Positions 15,600 through 22,856 of a DNA stretch of 27,207 nucleotides are shown one piece after another (positions within the stretch are counted from its first letter, which is position 1; the number at the start of each line of letters is the position of its first letter). The DNA is from JBBRLG01 sp038231495 (lineage in GTDB: Bacteria > Planctomycetota > Planctomycetia > Gemmatales > Gemmataceae). The stretch spans positions 1 to 27,207 of the forward strand of contig JBBRLG010000023.1 of the NCBI GenBank assembly GCA_038231495.1, read 5' to 3'. The notes under the pieces were generated by a model. The model was not told the origin of the DNA, made no database searches, and saw only the letters and a list, made by a program, of their open reading frames with translations. The position numbers were made by a program, and so were the translations under genes.

Positions 15600-16241
15600 A
15601 TGCGCGAAGAAATCGCCGACCTCGTTTACCCGATCGTGGCCTACGCCGTGCAGACGCTCCAAAGCGTGCAGCACGGCGACCGCGTCGATATGAACGCCGT
15701 CCAGTCCGAGTTGCGCGGCCGGCTCAAGACCGCTAGCGAAGCCCAGCGCTGGCCGGACTTCGGCGGCGACGGCGACCGCTTTCTCGGCATCCGCTACGGC
15801 CTCACCTGCTGGCTCGACGAAATTTTCCTCCGCGACTCGCCCTGGCACGCCGAGTGGAACGAGCGCAAGCTCGAAGAATCGCTCTACGGCAGCAACGAGC
15901 GCGCCTGGAAATTCTGGTTCCAGGCGAAGCTGGCCCAGGCGCGGCCCGGCACCGACGCTTTGGAAGCGTACCACCTGCTCGTCATGCTCGGCTTCCGCGG
16001 CGAGGGGCCGGAAAAACCGGAGACGATCGAGACCTGGCGCGACGCGGCCGAGGCCCAGCTTACGCGGGCGCAAAGTCAACCGTGGTCCGGCCCGCAGGAG
16101 TTGCAGCCCGACATGGTGGTGACGCCGCGCCGCGGCCGCGAACGGATGCGTACCGTCATCATTCTGCTCATCGGGGCGGCGGCCATCGTGGTGCCCTTCG
16201 CGTCGTTCTTCTTATTTTGGCAGCTGAATCCGAATCGCTAA
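15600..16241 (+). CDS. tssL: Type VI secretion membrane-complex protein TssL (DotU family)
   Basis: A 213-residue protein with a cytoplasmic helical DotU domain (about 1-165) and one C-terminal membrane helix (about 184-207), the tail-anchored layout of TssL. Family features include GLTCWLDEIFL at 67-77, LYG followed by AWKFWFQ at 95-108, and LLVMLGFRGEG at 126-136. It has no C-terminal OmpA-like peptidoglycan-binding domain. The ATG at 15600 has AGGAA 6 bases upstream. In known systems it binds TssM and contacts TssK. The gene at 16252 starts 10 bases after its stop, so the two are surely co-transcribed. Confidence 0.93.
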   Translation: MREEIADLVYPIVAYAVQTLQSVQHGDRVDMNAVQSELRGRLKTASEAQRWPDFGGDGDRFLGIRYGLTCWLDEIFLRDSPWHAEWNERKLEESLYGSNERAWKFWFQAKLAQARPGTDALEAYHLLVMLGFRGEGPEKPETIETWRDAAEAQLTRAQSQPWSGPQELQPDMVVTPRRGRERMRTVIILLIGAAAIVVPFASFFLFWQLNPNR

Positions 16242-16251
16242 TGGAGCACCG

Positions 16252-17898
16252 ATGGGCGGAATCCTGACGTGGATGCTCGACAAAATCCGAGGTGCCATCG
16301 GCCTCCTGCTGCCGATCGCGGGCAAGGCGGCCGGCGCGCCCGGCCTGGGTAAGGGCTTGCGCTGGGCGATTCACGTCATCGTCGTCGTCGCCGTCCTCGT
16401 CGGCCTGCACTTCCTCAACCAGTGGTTGGGACTCTACAACGGGCTGTGGGGCCAGGCGGACCTGCTGCGCTTCAACTGGCTGCCGCTCCTGTTTGTCATC
16501 AGTTATGTGCTGTGCTGGCTCGGCTGGTGGCTGTGGACACTGCTGGTCACCGAGGACGAGCACACTGAGTTCCCCGACATCACCGAGGCGTGGGACGAGG
16601 CCCGCGAGACGCTGGCAAAGGCGGGCTTCGACCTGCGCGAGATGCCGTTGTTCCTGGTCGTCGGTCGCGACGAGTCGGGCCTGGAGCCGCTGTTCCAGGC
16701 GTCGAAACTGCAATTGCAAGTTAAACAAGTCCCGCCGCGTGCCGACGCGCCGCTGCACGTTTACGCCTCGCCGGAAGCGGTCTTCGTGACCTGCGAAGGC
16801 GCGTCGCTCCTGGGTAGGCAAGGCTCGTTCCTGATCGGCGCGTCCACCGGCGCCAGCGCCAACCCCGGCGCGGCGATCTTCGACGAGGACGACCCGCTCA
16901 ACAAGACCAACGCCCCGATCAACGCCGGCGGCGCGGTGTCCGAACTGATGGCGATTCGCGACCGCGCCCTCAAGCAGGGGCGTGCGTTGAGCGCCGAAGA
17001 GCAGCGCAAGATGCGCTCCCTGTTGCGCAAGGACCAATTGCAACAATCGCCGATCCGCAACCCGGAGGAGGTCGCGACGCAGGGGGCGCGGTTCGAGCAC
17101 CTGTGCCGGCTGATCGTCCGCGACCGCGCGCCGTACGTGCCGATCAACGGCGTGCTGGTGCTGCTGCCGCTCGCCGCGACCGACAGCGACCAGGACGCGC
17201 TCGACACCGGCGCGACGTGCCAGCAAGACCTGGAAGTGATCCACCGCGTCTTGCAGGTCCACACGCCGACGTTGGCGCTCGTGTGCGACCTGGAAACCGC
17301 GCCGGGTTTCGGCGAATTCATCGAGCGCTTTCAGGACAAGCAAAGGCACCAGCGCGTCGGCCACCGCAGCCCGATGATTCCGGACCTTGACACCTGGGCC
17401 GGCAAGGGCGACGGCGAACACAAAGCGCGGGCGGCGATGCTGGACGGCCTGGCGCAGTGGGTGTGCAGTTCGGTGGTGGCCGGCTGGGTGAGCAAGCATT
17501 TCCGCATGGAAGCCGTGGGCCGCGACGACGTGACGACGGTCACGCAGGCCAACGCCCAGTTGTTTCTTTTCATGAACGAAATGCGCGAGCGCCGCCGGCG
17601 ATTGGGCCGACTGCTGGCGCGCGGTTTTGTCCTGGAGAACAACGTGCCGTTGTGGTTCGGCGGCGTCTACGTCGCCGGCACCGGCCCGGACCCGGAAAAC
17701 CAGCAGGGTTTCGTCGCCGGCGTCTTCCGCCGACTGATCGAAGAGGAGAAAAAAGGTCTGGTATCGTGGTCATCGAACGCCCTGGACGACGAGGCGGGCT
17801 ACCAGCGCTGGGTCAGTTTGGGCCAGGTCGCGCTGGGCGTGTTCGTGGCGGCGGTCGTGGTCGTCGGGGTAGTCGTGTGGTTGTGGTCGAGGAAGTAA
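16252..17898 (+). CDS. tssM: Short TssM/IcmF-like protein lacking the periplasmic domain
   Basis: A 548-residue protein matching only the N-terminal half of TssM (usually 1100-1300 residues). Two membrane helices lie at about 38-58 and 76-98, a large cytoplasmic domain at 100-520, and a last helix at about 523-545, after which only three residues remain. The cytoplasmic part keeps TssM landmarks: LFLVVGRDESGLEPL at 133-147, YASPEAVFVT at 171-180, VPINGVLVLLPLA at 297-308 and LALVCDLETAPGFGEFIERF at 341-360. The P-loop Lys-Thr pair is replaced by L144-E145, so GTP or ATP binding is doubtful. The TssJ- and cell-wall-binding periplasmic domain is absent. It is the third gene of the tss module. 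Confidence in family is high; confidence in a working secretion complex is lower. Confidence 0.88.
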   Translation: MGGILTWMLDKIRGAIGLLLPIAGKAAGAPGLGKGLRWAIHVIVVVAVLVGLHFLNQWLGLYNGLWGQADLLRFNWLPLLFVISYVLCWLGWWLWTLLVTEDEHTEFPDITEAWDEARETLAKAGFDLREMPLFLVVGRDESGLEPLFQASKLQLQVKQVPPRADAPLHVYASPEAVFVTCEGASLLGRQGSFLIGASTGASANPGAAIFDEDDPLNKTNAPINAGGAVSELMAIRDRALKQGRALSAEEQRKMRSLLRKDQLQQSPIRNPEEVATQGARFEHLCRLIVRDRAPYVPINGVLVLLPLAATDSDQDALDTGATCQQDLEVIHRVLQVHTPTLALVCDLETAPGFGEFIERFQDKQRHQRVGHRSPMIPDLDTWAGKGDGEHKARAAMLDGLAQWVCSSVVAGWVSKHFRMEAVGRDDVTTVTQANAQLFLFMNEMRERRRRLGRLLARGFVLENNVPLWFGGVYVAGTGPDPENQQGFVAGVFRRLIEEEKKGLVSWSSNALDDEAGYQRWVSLGQVALGVFVAAVVVVGVVVWLWSRK

Positions 17899-17973
17899 AA
17901 TAAGGCCGGAAGCGAAGTGTTCGCGCGCAATCTCTCTCCCGCGATTCGCCCGCACCAGAGGTTGTAGAGCGCC

Positions 17974-19353
17974 ATGAAACGTATCGGCATCCTGACCGCC
18001 GGCGGCGACACGCCCGCCATCAACGCCACCATTCACGGGGCGGTCGTTCGCGCCTGCCAGCGCAAAATCGAAGTGCTCGGCTTCATCAAGGGCTTCAGCA
18101 GCCTGTTCAACCCGCGCGTGCCGCACGTCCTGCTCAACCCCCTGTTTACGCCGATCCCCGAACTCGACCCGACGCGCGGCGGCACCCTCATCGGCGCCTC
18201 GCGCGACTACGTCGATGCCGAGGACGCCCCGGCCATCGGCCTGATCGTCGAGCGCTTGCAAAAGCTCCGCATTGAGGGCTTAATCTGCATCGGCGGCGAC
18301 GGCACCCTCAACGGCATGCAAGCCCTGTCGAGCCACCTGCCCACCGCGCTGGCCCCCAAAACCATCGACAACGACCTGGGCCTGAACTACCGCCACGAGC
18401 CGGACGAGTGGAACCGCGCGGAGTGTGCCGAGCCGCCCGGCTACCGTTACGCCCGCAACCCGTCGCGGACGCGCTTCGACCTGGAACACATGGTCAACTA
18501 CGTGACGCCCGGCTACGCGACGGCGGTGTTCGTCTCGGCCCAGGGCGTCGAGCGTATCCGCACCACGGCCGAGAGCCACCGCCGCATCGCGATCATCGAG
18601 GTCATGGGCCGGCACTCCGGCTACCTGGCCCTGGGTGCCGCCTACGGCCAGCCCGACGTGGTGCTGGTGCCCGAACAGCCGTTGCAGATCGACCGCCTGG
18701 TGGAGCGCGTGATCGAGGTCTACGAACTGCAAAAGAACGTGGTGATCGTCTGTGCCGAGGGCATCGTGGACGAGGAGGGCCGCGAGCTTGGGGCCGAGGT
18801 CGCCTCGACGGACCCGGCGGGCAACAAGGTGCTGAGCGGCGCGGCGGAGGCGTTGCGCCAAGTCCTCATCCGCCGGCTGGGCGACACGTTTTTCACGAGC
18901 AAGCGTCGCAACGAGTCGGCCAAGGCGGCGATCTTCACTCGAAAAGTCGGCCACACCCAACGCGGCGGCCGGCCGATCTTATTCGACCGCTTCTACGGTG
19001 CGCAACTGGGCGGCCACGCGGTGGACTTGTTGTTGGAGGGGCACGTCAACGGCGTCTCGGTGCTGAACTGGAACCGGGAGCGCGGCTTCCATGTGGCGGG
19101 CGTAGATGCGAACGACTTCCGCGACCGCTGGGGTCTGATCCACGCCCGACCGCTGCACCCGTCGTTCTACGACCCGGAGAATCTACGTCTATCGCCGACG
19201 GGTGTGAGTTATTTGCTGCCGATCTTCGCCAACGCGATTGGCCCCGACGACATGGAATCGCTCCGGCAAACGCTGTTCAAACCCGGCAACCTGACGCAGC
19301 CGTACCATTCCGTCAACGTGGATGTAAATAAGCGCATTTCGTATTTGGATTGA
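17974..19353 (+). CDS. pfkA: 6-phosphofructokinase, long-clade type
   Basis: A 459-residue phosphofructokinase. GILTAGGDTPAIN at 5-17 is the phosphoryl-donor loop. IGGDGT at 106-111 has Gly at the position that is Asp in pyrophosphate-dependent enzymes. PKTIDND at 128-134 holds the catalytic Asp and has Lys where the bacterial ATP enzymes have Gly. MGRHSG at 211-216 binds fructose 6-phosphate. An insertion of about 40 residues follows TIDND, as in the long group. The Gly/Lys combination is that of plant and trypanosome ATP-dependent long-clade enzymes, so ATP is the likelier donor, though pyrophosphate cannot be excluded. It acts in glycolysis in the cytosol. It lies 75 bases after tssM with no obvious terminator between them. 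Confidence 0.95.
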   Translation: MKRIGILTAGGDTPAINATIHGAVVRACQRKIEVLGFIKGFSSLFNPRVPHVLLNPLFTPIPELDPTRGGTLIGASRDYVDAEDAPAIGLIVERLQKLRIEGLICIGGDGTLNGMQALSSHLPTALAPKTIDNDLGLNYRHEPDEWNRAECAEPPGYRYARNPSRTRFDLEHMVNYVTPGYATAVFVSAQGVERIRTTAESHRRIAIIEVMGRHSGYLALGAAYGQPDVVLVPEQPLQIDRLVERVIEVYELQKNVVIVCAEGIVDEEGRELGAEVASTDPAGNKVLSGAAEALRQVLIRRLGDTFFTSKRRNESAKAAIFTRKVGHTQRGGRPILFDRFYGAQLGGHAVDLLLEGHVNGVSVLNWNRERGFHVAGVDANDFRDRWGLIHARPLHPSFYDPENLRLSPTGVSYLLPIFANAIGPDDMESLRQTLFKPGNLTQPYHSVNVDVNKRISYLD

Positions 19354-19375
19354 GGGCGCGATTGGTTGCCAGATT

Positions 19376-19546
19376 CGACCCTTGCCATGCCAACTCCCTG
19401 CGGCAGGGGTCGGTCGCACGCCCTCTCCAAGAGCTGCGGAGTAGTTTTCTTAAGCCTATAGCATAAAACGGGTTACTTCACATCGCGCCCGCGATTTCGA
19501 CCCTCGCCAATCTGCACCCTTGCCACCAAAAAAGCGACCCTTGCCA
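19376..19546. repeat. Four imperfect 12-bp direct repeats (CGACCCTTGCCA)
   Basis: Copies are at 19376-19387, 19498-19509 (one change), 19514-19525 (one change) and 19535-19546. The first is separated by 110 bases and the last three are spaced 16 and 21 bases apart. They lie at the left edge of the lower-GC segment. They could be protein-binding sites or remnants of an older sequence. Confidence 0.5.
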
Positions 19547-19703
19547 ACGGAAAACCTGGGTCGGGAATCGGTGTGCGTTCATTTTTCGGTGGGTGCGAAA
19601 ACTCGACTGACACCTGTTGTCAATCGGGCGAGCCAGTAGACGGTCATACGGGCGGGGTGCCCCCACGGCACCCGGCAACAGCTAACCGCCAAACGCTTGA
19701 ATC

Positions 19704-19732
19704 ATGACTTCACCCACAGTTTCGGCTAGAAT
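19704..19732 (+). promoter_or_regulatory. Putative promoter of the 19.8-22.0 kb cluster
   Basis: ATGACT (19704-19709), a 17-base spacer and TAGAAT (19727-19732) lie 83 bases before the first start codon of the cluster. It is the only good sigma70-like match between pfk and the cluster. Confidence 0.35.
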
Positions 19733-19815
19733 GTTCGTTGTTGCAAAGCAGCAGCGCCAAATAGTTCGACGGCCGAGATTGGGCGTGTTAGCGACTTCCG
19801 TAGAGTGGTGCCGGA

Positions 19816-20181
19816 ATGCCCGATGACAGTCAAACCCTGAACGAGATGGAAAATTCGCATCGGGGGCGGGTTCAGGCCCAAGGCGGTGGGACCGAAAAGT
19901 CGGAATCCTGGGCGCAGAACAAACCGCCGACCGTTAGGAACGTTTTGGGAAAAGTGGATCGCCTGGAAGGCCAATTGACACCCAAGGAGCGGTTGGACAG
20001 GGAGCAACCTTTGCTTGCCATGCGGACATACCTCACAAACGCTGGCAACAAAGGGGGTATTTGGGCTATCCCAAAAGCGTTTAAGAAGTCGTTTCTAAAA
20101 CGCGGCTCGGACGACATTCGCGTTGATCTGGAAGTGCATAAAGGCGCGGCCTGCGTGCCAGAGCCGCCCGGCGACAATTAA
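19816..20181 (+). CDS. Small basic protein of unknown function, first gene of the ApeA-like cluster
   Basis: An open frame of 121 residues, polar and rich in Lys, Arg and Gly in the first half (about 1-70), with a more ordered part at about 75-112 (GGIWAIPKAFKKSFLKRG). I recognise no domain. The ATG at 19816 lacks a clear ribosome binding site; an in-frame ATG at 19846 is an alternative start. It precedes the next gene by 19 bases in the same direction and shares its lower GC, which favours a real gene. Because the first half is low in regular structure, part of this frame may be non-coding. Confidence 0.5.
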   Translation: MPDDSQTLNEMENSHRGRVQAQGGGTEKSESWAQNKPPTVRNVLGKVDRLEGQLTPKERLDREQPLLAMRTYLTNAGNKGGIWAIPKAFKKSFLKRGSDDIRVDLEVHKGAACVPEPPGDN

Positions 20182-20200
20182 CTATCGAGCGCCAACGACC

Positions 20201-20686
20201 ATGAATGTCCCCTATCCCAACTTTTTGACCGACCCGCAGGAGTATCAAGCCGCGCAGGCGTTGTGGCAAAAGCGCTGGAACAACTTGATTGAACACCGTG
20301 GTGAAGCCAACCTTTGGAAATCCCCCTGGCTTGGAACCACCTTTGCAGACGGCACGCCAATGCTGGACGGGAATCCGATCTTTTCGGCGTACTCCCTTGC
20401 CAGGCGGCGGGGTATTCGGATCATCCAGTTTGAACTGGTAAATGATCCAAAAGAGATGTCGGTATGGATCGACAAGTTCGCACCGAATGAACCAGAGGAA
20501 GTGAGCGAGTTGGTAATCGCCTGTGTTCTGAGCGACGAAACGCTACATACTGCGATCAATTTGATGGACCAGTGGATCACCTTGGGTGAGGTTCGACTTG
20601 TGAGATCGGATTACCGTCAGGTCATTCCAAGCCCTTCCCGTGAAGCACGCCGACAGCAGTTGGAAATGACAGCCGATGCAGCCTGA
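20201..20686 (+). CDS. 161-residue protein of unknown function, second gene of the ApeA-like cluster
   Basis: A 161-residue soluble protein with good protein-like composition: Trp-rich N-terminal part (QALWQKRWNNLIEHR at 19-33), then DGNPIFSAYS, a hydrophobic strand RGIRIIQFEL and an acidic region SVWIDKFAPNEPEEVSE. The C-terminal part has VIACVLSDETL and ITLGEVRLV, suggesting an alpha/beta fold, and the tail is charged. No membrane helix, Cys cluster or known catalytic motif is seen. The ATG at 20201 is chosen because it starts the protein-like part; there is no good ribosome binding site, so translation may be coupled to the gene before. The ApeA-like gene begins 20 bases after its stop. 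I do not recognise the family; a regulator or partner of the HEPN protein is a guess from context. Confidence 0.75.
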   Translation: MNVPYPNFLTDPQEYQAAQALWQKRWNNLIEHRGEANLWKSPWLGTTFADGTPMLDGNPIFSAYSLARRRGIRIIQFELVNDPKEMSVWIDKFAPNEPEEVSELVIACVLSDETLHTAINLMDQWITLGEVRLVRSDYRQVIPSPSREARRQQLEMTADAA

Positions 20687-20706
20687 ATGCATCAGGAGAG
20701 ATGGTA

Positions 20707-22002
20707 ATGGAAGAGATTAAGTTCAATGGCGTGTGGTGGCTACCAGACAACCCGTCCCAGAAAATTGTCGGGGTGCTGGAGTTCACAAAAAAGCATGGCT
20801 TCCAATTATCCCTGACTGGCGTACTTGGCGAGCGAACGGCCGCCCTGAGAGAAAAGCGGCTTCCAATAATACTCGGTAACGTATGGGACTCCGATTTGGG
20901 TGAAAAGGTAACGCTAAAAGACTGCTGGGTTAATAAATTCAGTCTCGGTTCTTTAGGATTGCCTCGGGAGGAGTATCAAGTGGAACTGGCATTCGTCGGT
21001 GACCACCTGGCCAAGGAGGAAGACTTCTTATTTTCGGCCCTACGGGTATCTTTTAGCGGATTATCGAGCTGGGCAGCTAGGTACTCGGGGTTGAGTCATA
21101 GCGACATTCCAAGGACGATGGACCATCCGGCAGGTGGATTTGAATTGAAGTGGGTGCCGAGTAAACCGATTGCCGGGGAAATTCCCGGTGGCAATATCCG
21201 CTTGGTACTTGGTTCGACTAGATCGTTTCCGTCCGTGCGGGAGGTTACGGTCAAGGAGAATCTTCGATTCGTCATCACCACTGACCAACCGCTCGCTTCC
21301 GAAGTTATCCACATGAAGTACGTCTTCCCCTTAGAAAACTTCTTAACGCTGGCGACCGGCCACCCTAATGCCCTGCTCTATTACAGCCTCCGTCAACCTG
21401 GCAGTCAAGAGGACATCCACGTTATGGGACGACGGGTGTTCGACGACTCTGACGCCGCGACAGACTTACTTCCGCATAAGATGATCTTTTCACTGGCCGA
21501 CGTAGCGGATCGGGCAATCCCGCTGATCGGCCGCTGGTTCGAGGTGTGTGAGCGTCTAAGAGGCGTTTGCAACCCTTACTTCAGCAGTCTCCTCCAGCCG
21601 AACATTTTTGTCGACCTTAGATTTTTGACCGTTTTCCAGTCCCTTGAGGTTTACGCGCGAAGCCGAGGATACGGCGACGTCCAGCATCCCGGGCAGCATC
21701 TTAGCGAGCAATTCACAAAATTGCTTGAAGACCACTGGGCGTGCATCGATTCTCTGTTTTTTGAGAATAGTAGTTCAGGGGCTGCAACTGAGTTAATGCG
21801 GTACAGGAATTTTGTAGTGCATCGGGACTCTGGCTTGGGCGAGCAGTCGAACTACGGCGAAACCCTGTTCTGGTGGACTCAACGTCTCAGATTTCTGTTA
21901 ACCGCGTGCTTACTGACAGAACTCGGCATTCCGGCGGACGAGCAAACGACGTTTTTCCGCCGGAATGAACTGTTCACACACATAGTTGGACTAAAGGGTT
22001 AA
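20707..22002 (+). CDS. ApeA-like HEPN protein, probable anti-phage abortive-infection factor
   Basis: A 431-residue protein. The N-terminal ~220 residues match the ApeA N-terminal domain pattern, beginning EEIKFNGVWWLP, then IVGVLEF and FQLSLTG at the positions expected for its first beta strands. The C-terminal half, about 265-410, is helical and carries LRFLTVFQSLEVYAR and the HEPN ribonuclease motif R-x4-H in RNFVVH (R367 to H372). ApeA of E. coli is an anti-phage HEPN protein thought to act by abortive infection through RNA cleavage. ATG 20707 is preferred over ATG 20701 because AGGAG (20694-20698) then lies 8 bases away rather than 2. GC is near 50% in the first 60 bases, far below the neighbours, suggesting horizontal acquisition. 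Confidence 0.85.
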   Translation: MEEIKFNGVWWLPDNPSQKIVGVLEFTKKHGFQLSLTGVLGERTAALREKRLPIILGNVWDSDLGEKVTLKDCWVNKFSLGSLGLPREEYQVELAFVGDHLAKEEDFLFSALRVSFSGLSSWAARYSGLSHSDIPRTMDHPAGGFELKWVPSKPIAGEIPGGNIRLVLGSTRSFPSVREVTVKENLRFVITTDQPLASEVIHMKYVFPLENFLTLATGHPNALLYYSLRQPGSQEDIHVMGRRVFDDSDAATDLLPHKMIFSLADVADRAIPLIGRWFEVCERLRGVCNPYFSSLLQPNIFVDLRFLTVFQSLEVYARSRGYGDVQHPGQHLSEQFTKLLEDHWACIDSLFFENSSSGAATELMRYRNFVVHRDSGLGEQSNYGETLFWWTQRLRFLLTACLLTELGIPADEQTTFFRRNELFTHIVGLKG

Positions 22003-22014
22003 ACCCTGGCAGAA

Positions 22015-22257
22015 TTAACGATCCCACGCGTCCTTCTCCTGCTGGAGGTGCCGTTCGTACGCTTCCCAGGTTCAGAAGGCGCGCGGGCCGGGCGGTAGCG
22101 ACTCAACAAGCTCCAGCATGGAAATCCGGCCCAGCTCCGGCCTTTTCGGCAAGACCACGATGACCTCGACCGTGACGCCTTCGGGAAGGTCCGGGTCACT
22201 AATCTCAAGGCGATGGCCTGGCAGGACGGTCGTTCCCATGCGCAAGGTGGTTTGCAT
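22015..22257 (-). pseudogene. Antitoxin-like small protein interrupted by an in-frame TGA
   Basis: The frame from ATG 22257 (GGAGGG upstream) codes 61 residues (MQTTLRMGTTVLPGHRLEI, then a DLPEGVTVEVIVVLP strand) and stops at TGA 22072-22074. Beyond the stop the same frame continues without a break for 18 sense codons (TWEAYERHLQQEKDAWDR) to TAA at 22015-22017. The joined product, about 80 residues ending in EKDAWDR, has the layout of small beta-strand-plus-helix antitoxin-like proteins common in planctomycetes and cyanobacteria. The TGA at this site fits a CGA-to-TGA nonsense change. No toxin gene (PIN or other) is adjacent, as the neighbour is the convergent ApeA-like gene. The shortened 61-residue product could still be made. 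Confidence 0.75.
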
Positions 22258-22398
22258 AGGGATTCCCTCCGTTTTGGTTCAGACGCGATGCGGCGCGGAG
22301 TTGGCGAAAGGTCATGGCTGTAGCCCTTTCTTTACCGCATCGATGCCCGACCTCATTGTTCTTCCGGTTGGTCGATCGACCATGGCTTTGATGGTACA

Positions 22399-22435
22399 CC
22401 ATGAAATTCCGTCAGCCAACGCGGGAATTTCATGG
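22399..22435. repeat. 12-bp inverted repeat
   Basis: The arms CCATGAAATTCC (22399-22410) and GGAATTTCATGG (22424-22435) are exact complements around a 13-base loop. The arms are AT-rich compared with the surroundings. Confidence 0.65.
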
Positions 22436-22532
22436 TCGCCGGTGTAGCTCCACGGCTCGGGGGACGGCCTCCTTGTCGGTGCTGGTGGGGTATCGGGGGA
22501 GCTAGATTCGTAGCCTTCGGAGTGCCGACCGC

Positions 22533-22608
22533 CCTTTGGAGTGCGGCGGCTCGACGCCGCTTTCTTTCTTGCTTTGGAGTGCGGCGTCGAGCCGCCGCAC
22601 TCCAAAGG
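22533..22608. repeat. Perfect 28-bp inverted repeat with internal direct repeat (family D)
   Basis: The arms at 22533-22560 and 22581-22608 are fully complementary around a 20-base loop. In addition CTTTGGAGTGCGGCG occurs twice in direct orientation (22534-22548 and 22572-22586), the second copy running from the loop into the right arm. It lies between two divergent start codons rather than after a stop codon. Confidence 0.9.
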
Positions 22609-22728
22609 ACCTGCTTGATCTTGCACTAGACTCATGGCTTCTTGCTGTTCCAAGCGTTGCCGCTACCACCCCGCGCTGGCAAAGTCGATGCTCCAGTTCC
22701 GATCGTCTTTCGTTTCGCGGCCGACCAA

Positions 22729-22760
22729 TTGAGGAAAATGGAGCGTCGCTGCGGTATAAT
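22729..22760 (+). promoter_or_regulatory. Possible promoter of the DUF4129 gene
   Basis: A consensus -10 box TATAAT at 22755-22760 lies 96 bases before the ATG at 22857. The nearest -35-like TTGAGG (22729-22734) is 20 bases upstream, longer than ideal, so the -35 is uncertain. Confidence 0.35.
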
Positions 22761-22856
22761 GCCGCAACCAGCGGCTGACGGCGGTGGTCGTTGGCAAGGC
22801 AGTTCGCGGGTGTTCTGCATTCCGACTATCCGCCATCCACCGCCGACGGGTGCTAA

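Larger units (their letters stand above)
19354..19815. other. 462-base non-coding junction with four short direct repeats
   Basis: No convincing gene is seen. Four near-identical 12-mers related to CGACCCTTGCCA start at 19376, 19498, 19514 and 19535. A candidate promoter lies at 19704-19732. Base composition changes here from the high-GC chromosome to the lower-GC segment that runs to about 22000, so this looks like the left edge of an acquired island. No integrase, tRNA or clear attachment site was found. Confidence 0.5.
22258..22856. other. 599-base non-coding stretch between divergent genes, with two hairpins
   Basis: No convincing gene is seen on either strand. It contains a 12-bp inverted repeat (22399-22435), a perfect 28-bp inverted repeat (22533-22608) and a candidate promoter for the membrane-protein gene near 22755. 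The two flanking genes start outward from it. Confidence 0.6.

Noticed and set aside
16168..17499. Long minus-strand open frame opposite tssM
   Set aside because: Antisense shadow; tssM shows membrane helices and family landmarks on the plus strand.
22072..22074. TGA as a selenocysteine codon
   Set aside because: No selenocysteine insertion element is evident after the TGA and the protein type is not a redox enzyme; a CGA-to-TGA mutation is simpler.
22432..22778. Small open frames across the hairpins between the divergent genes
   Set aside because: They are built largely from the inverted repeats themselves and have no ribosome binding site.
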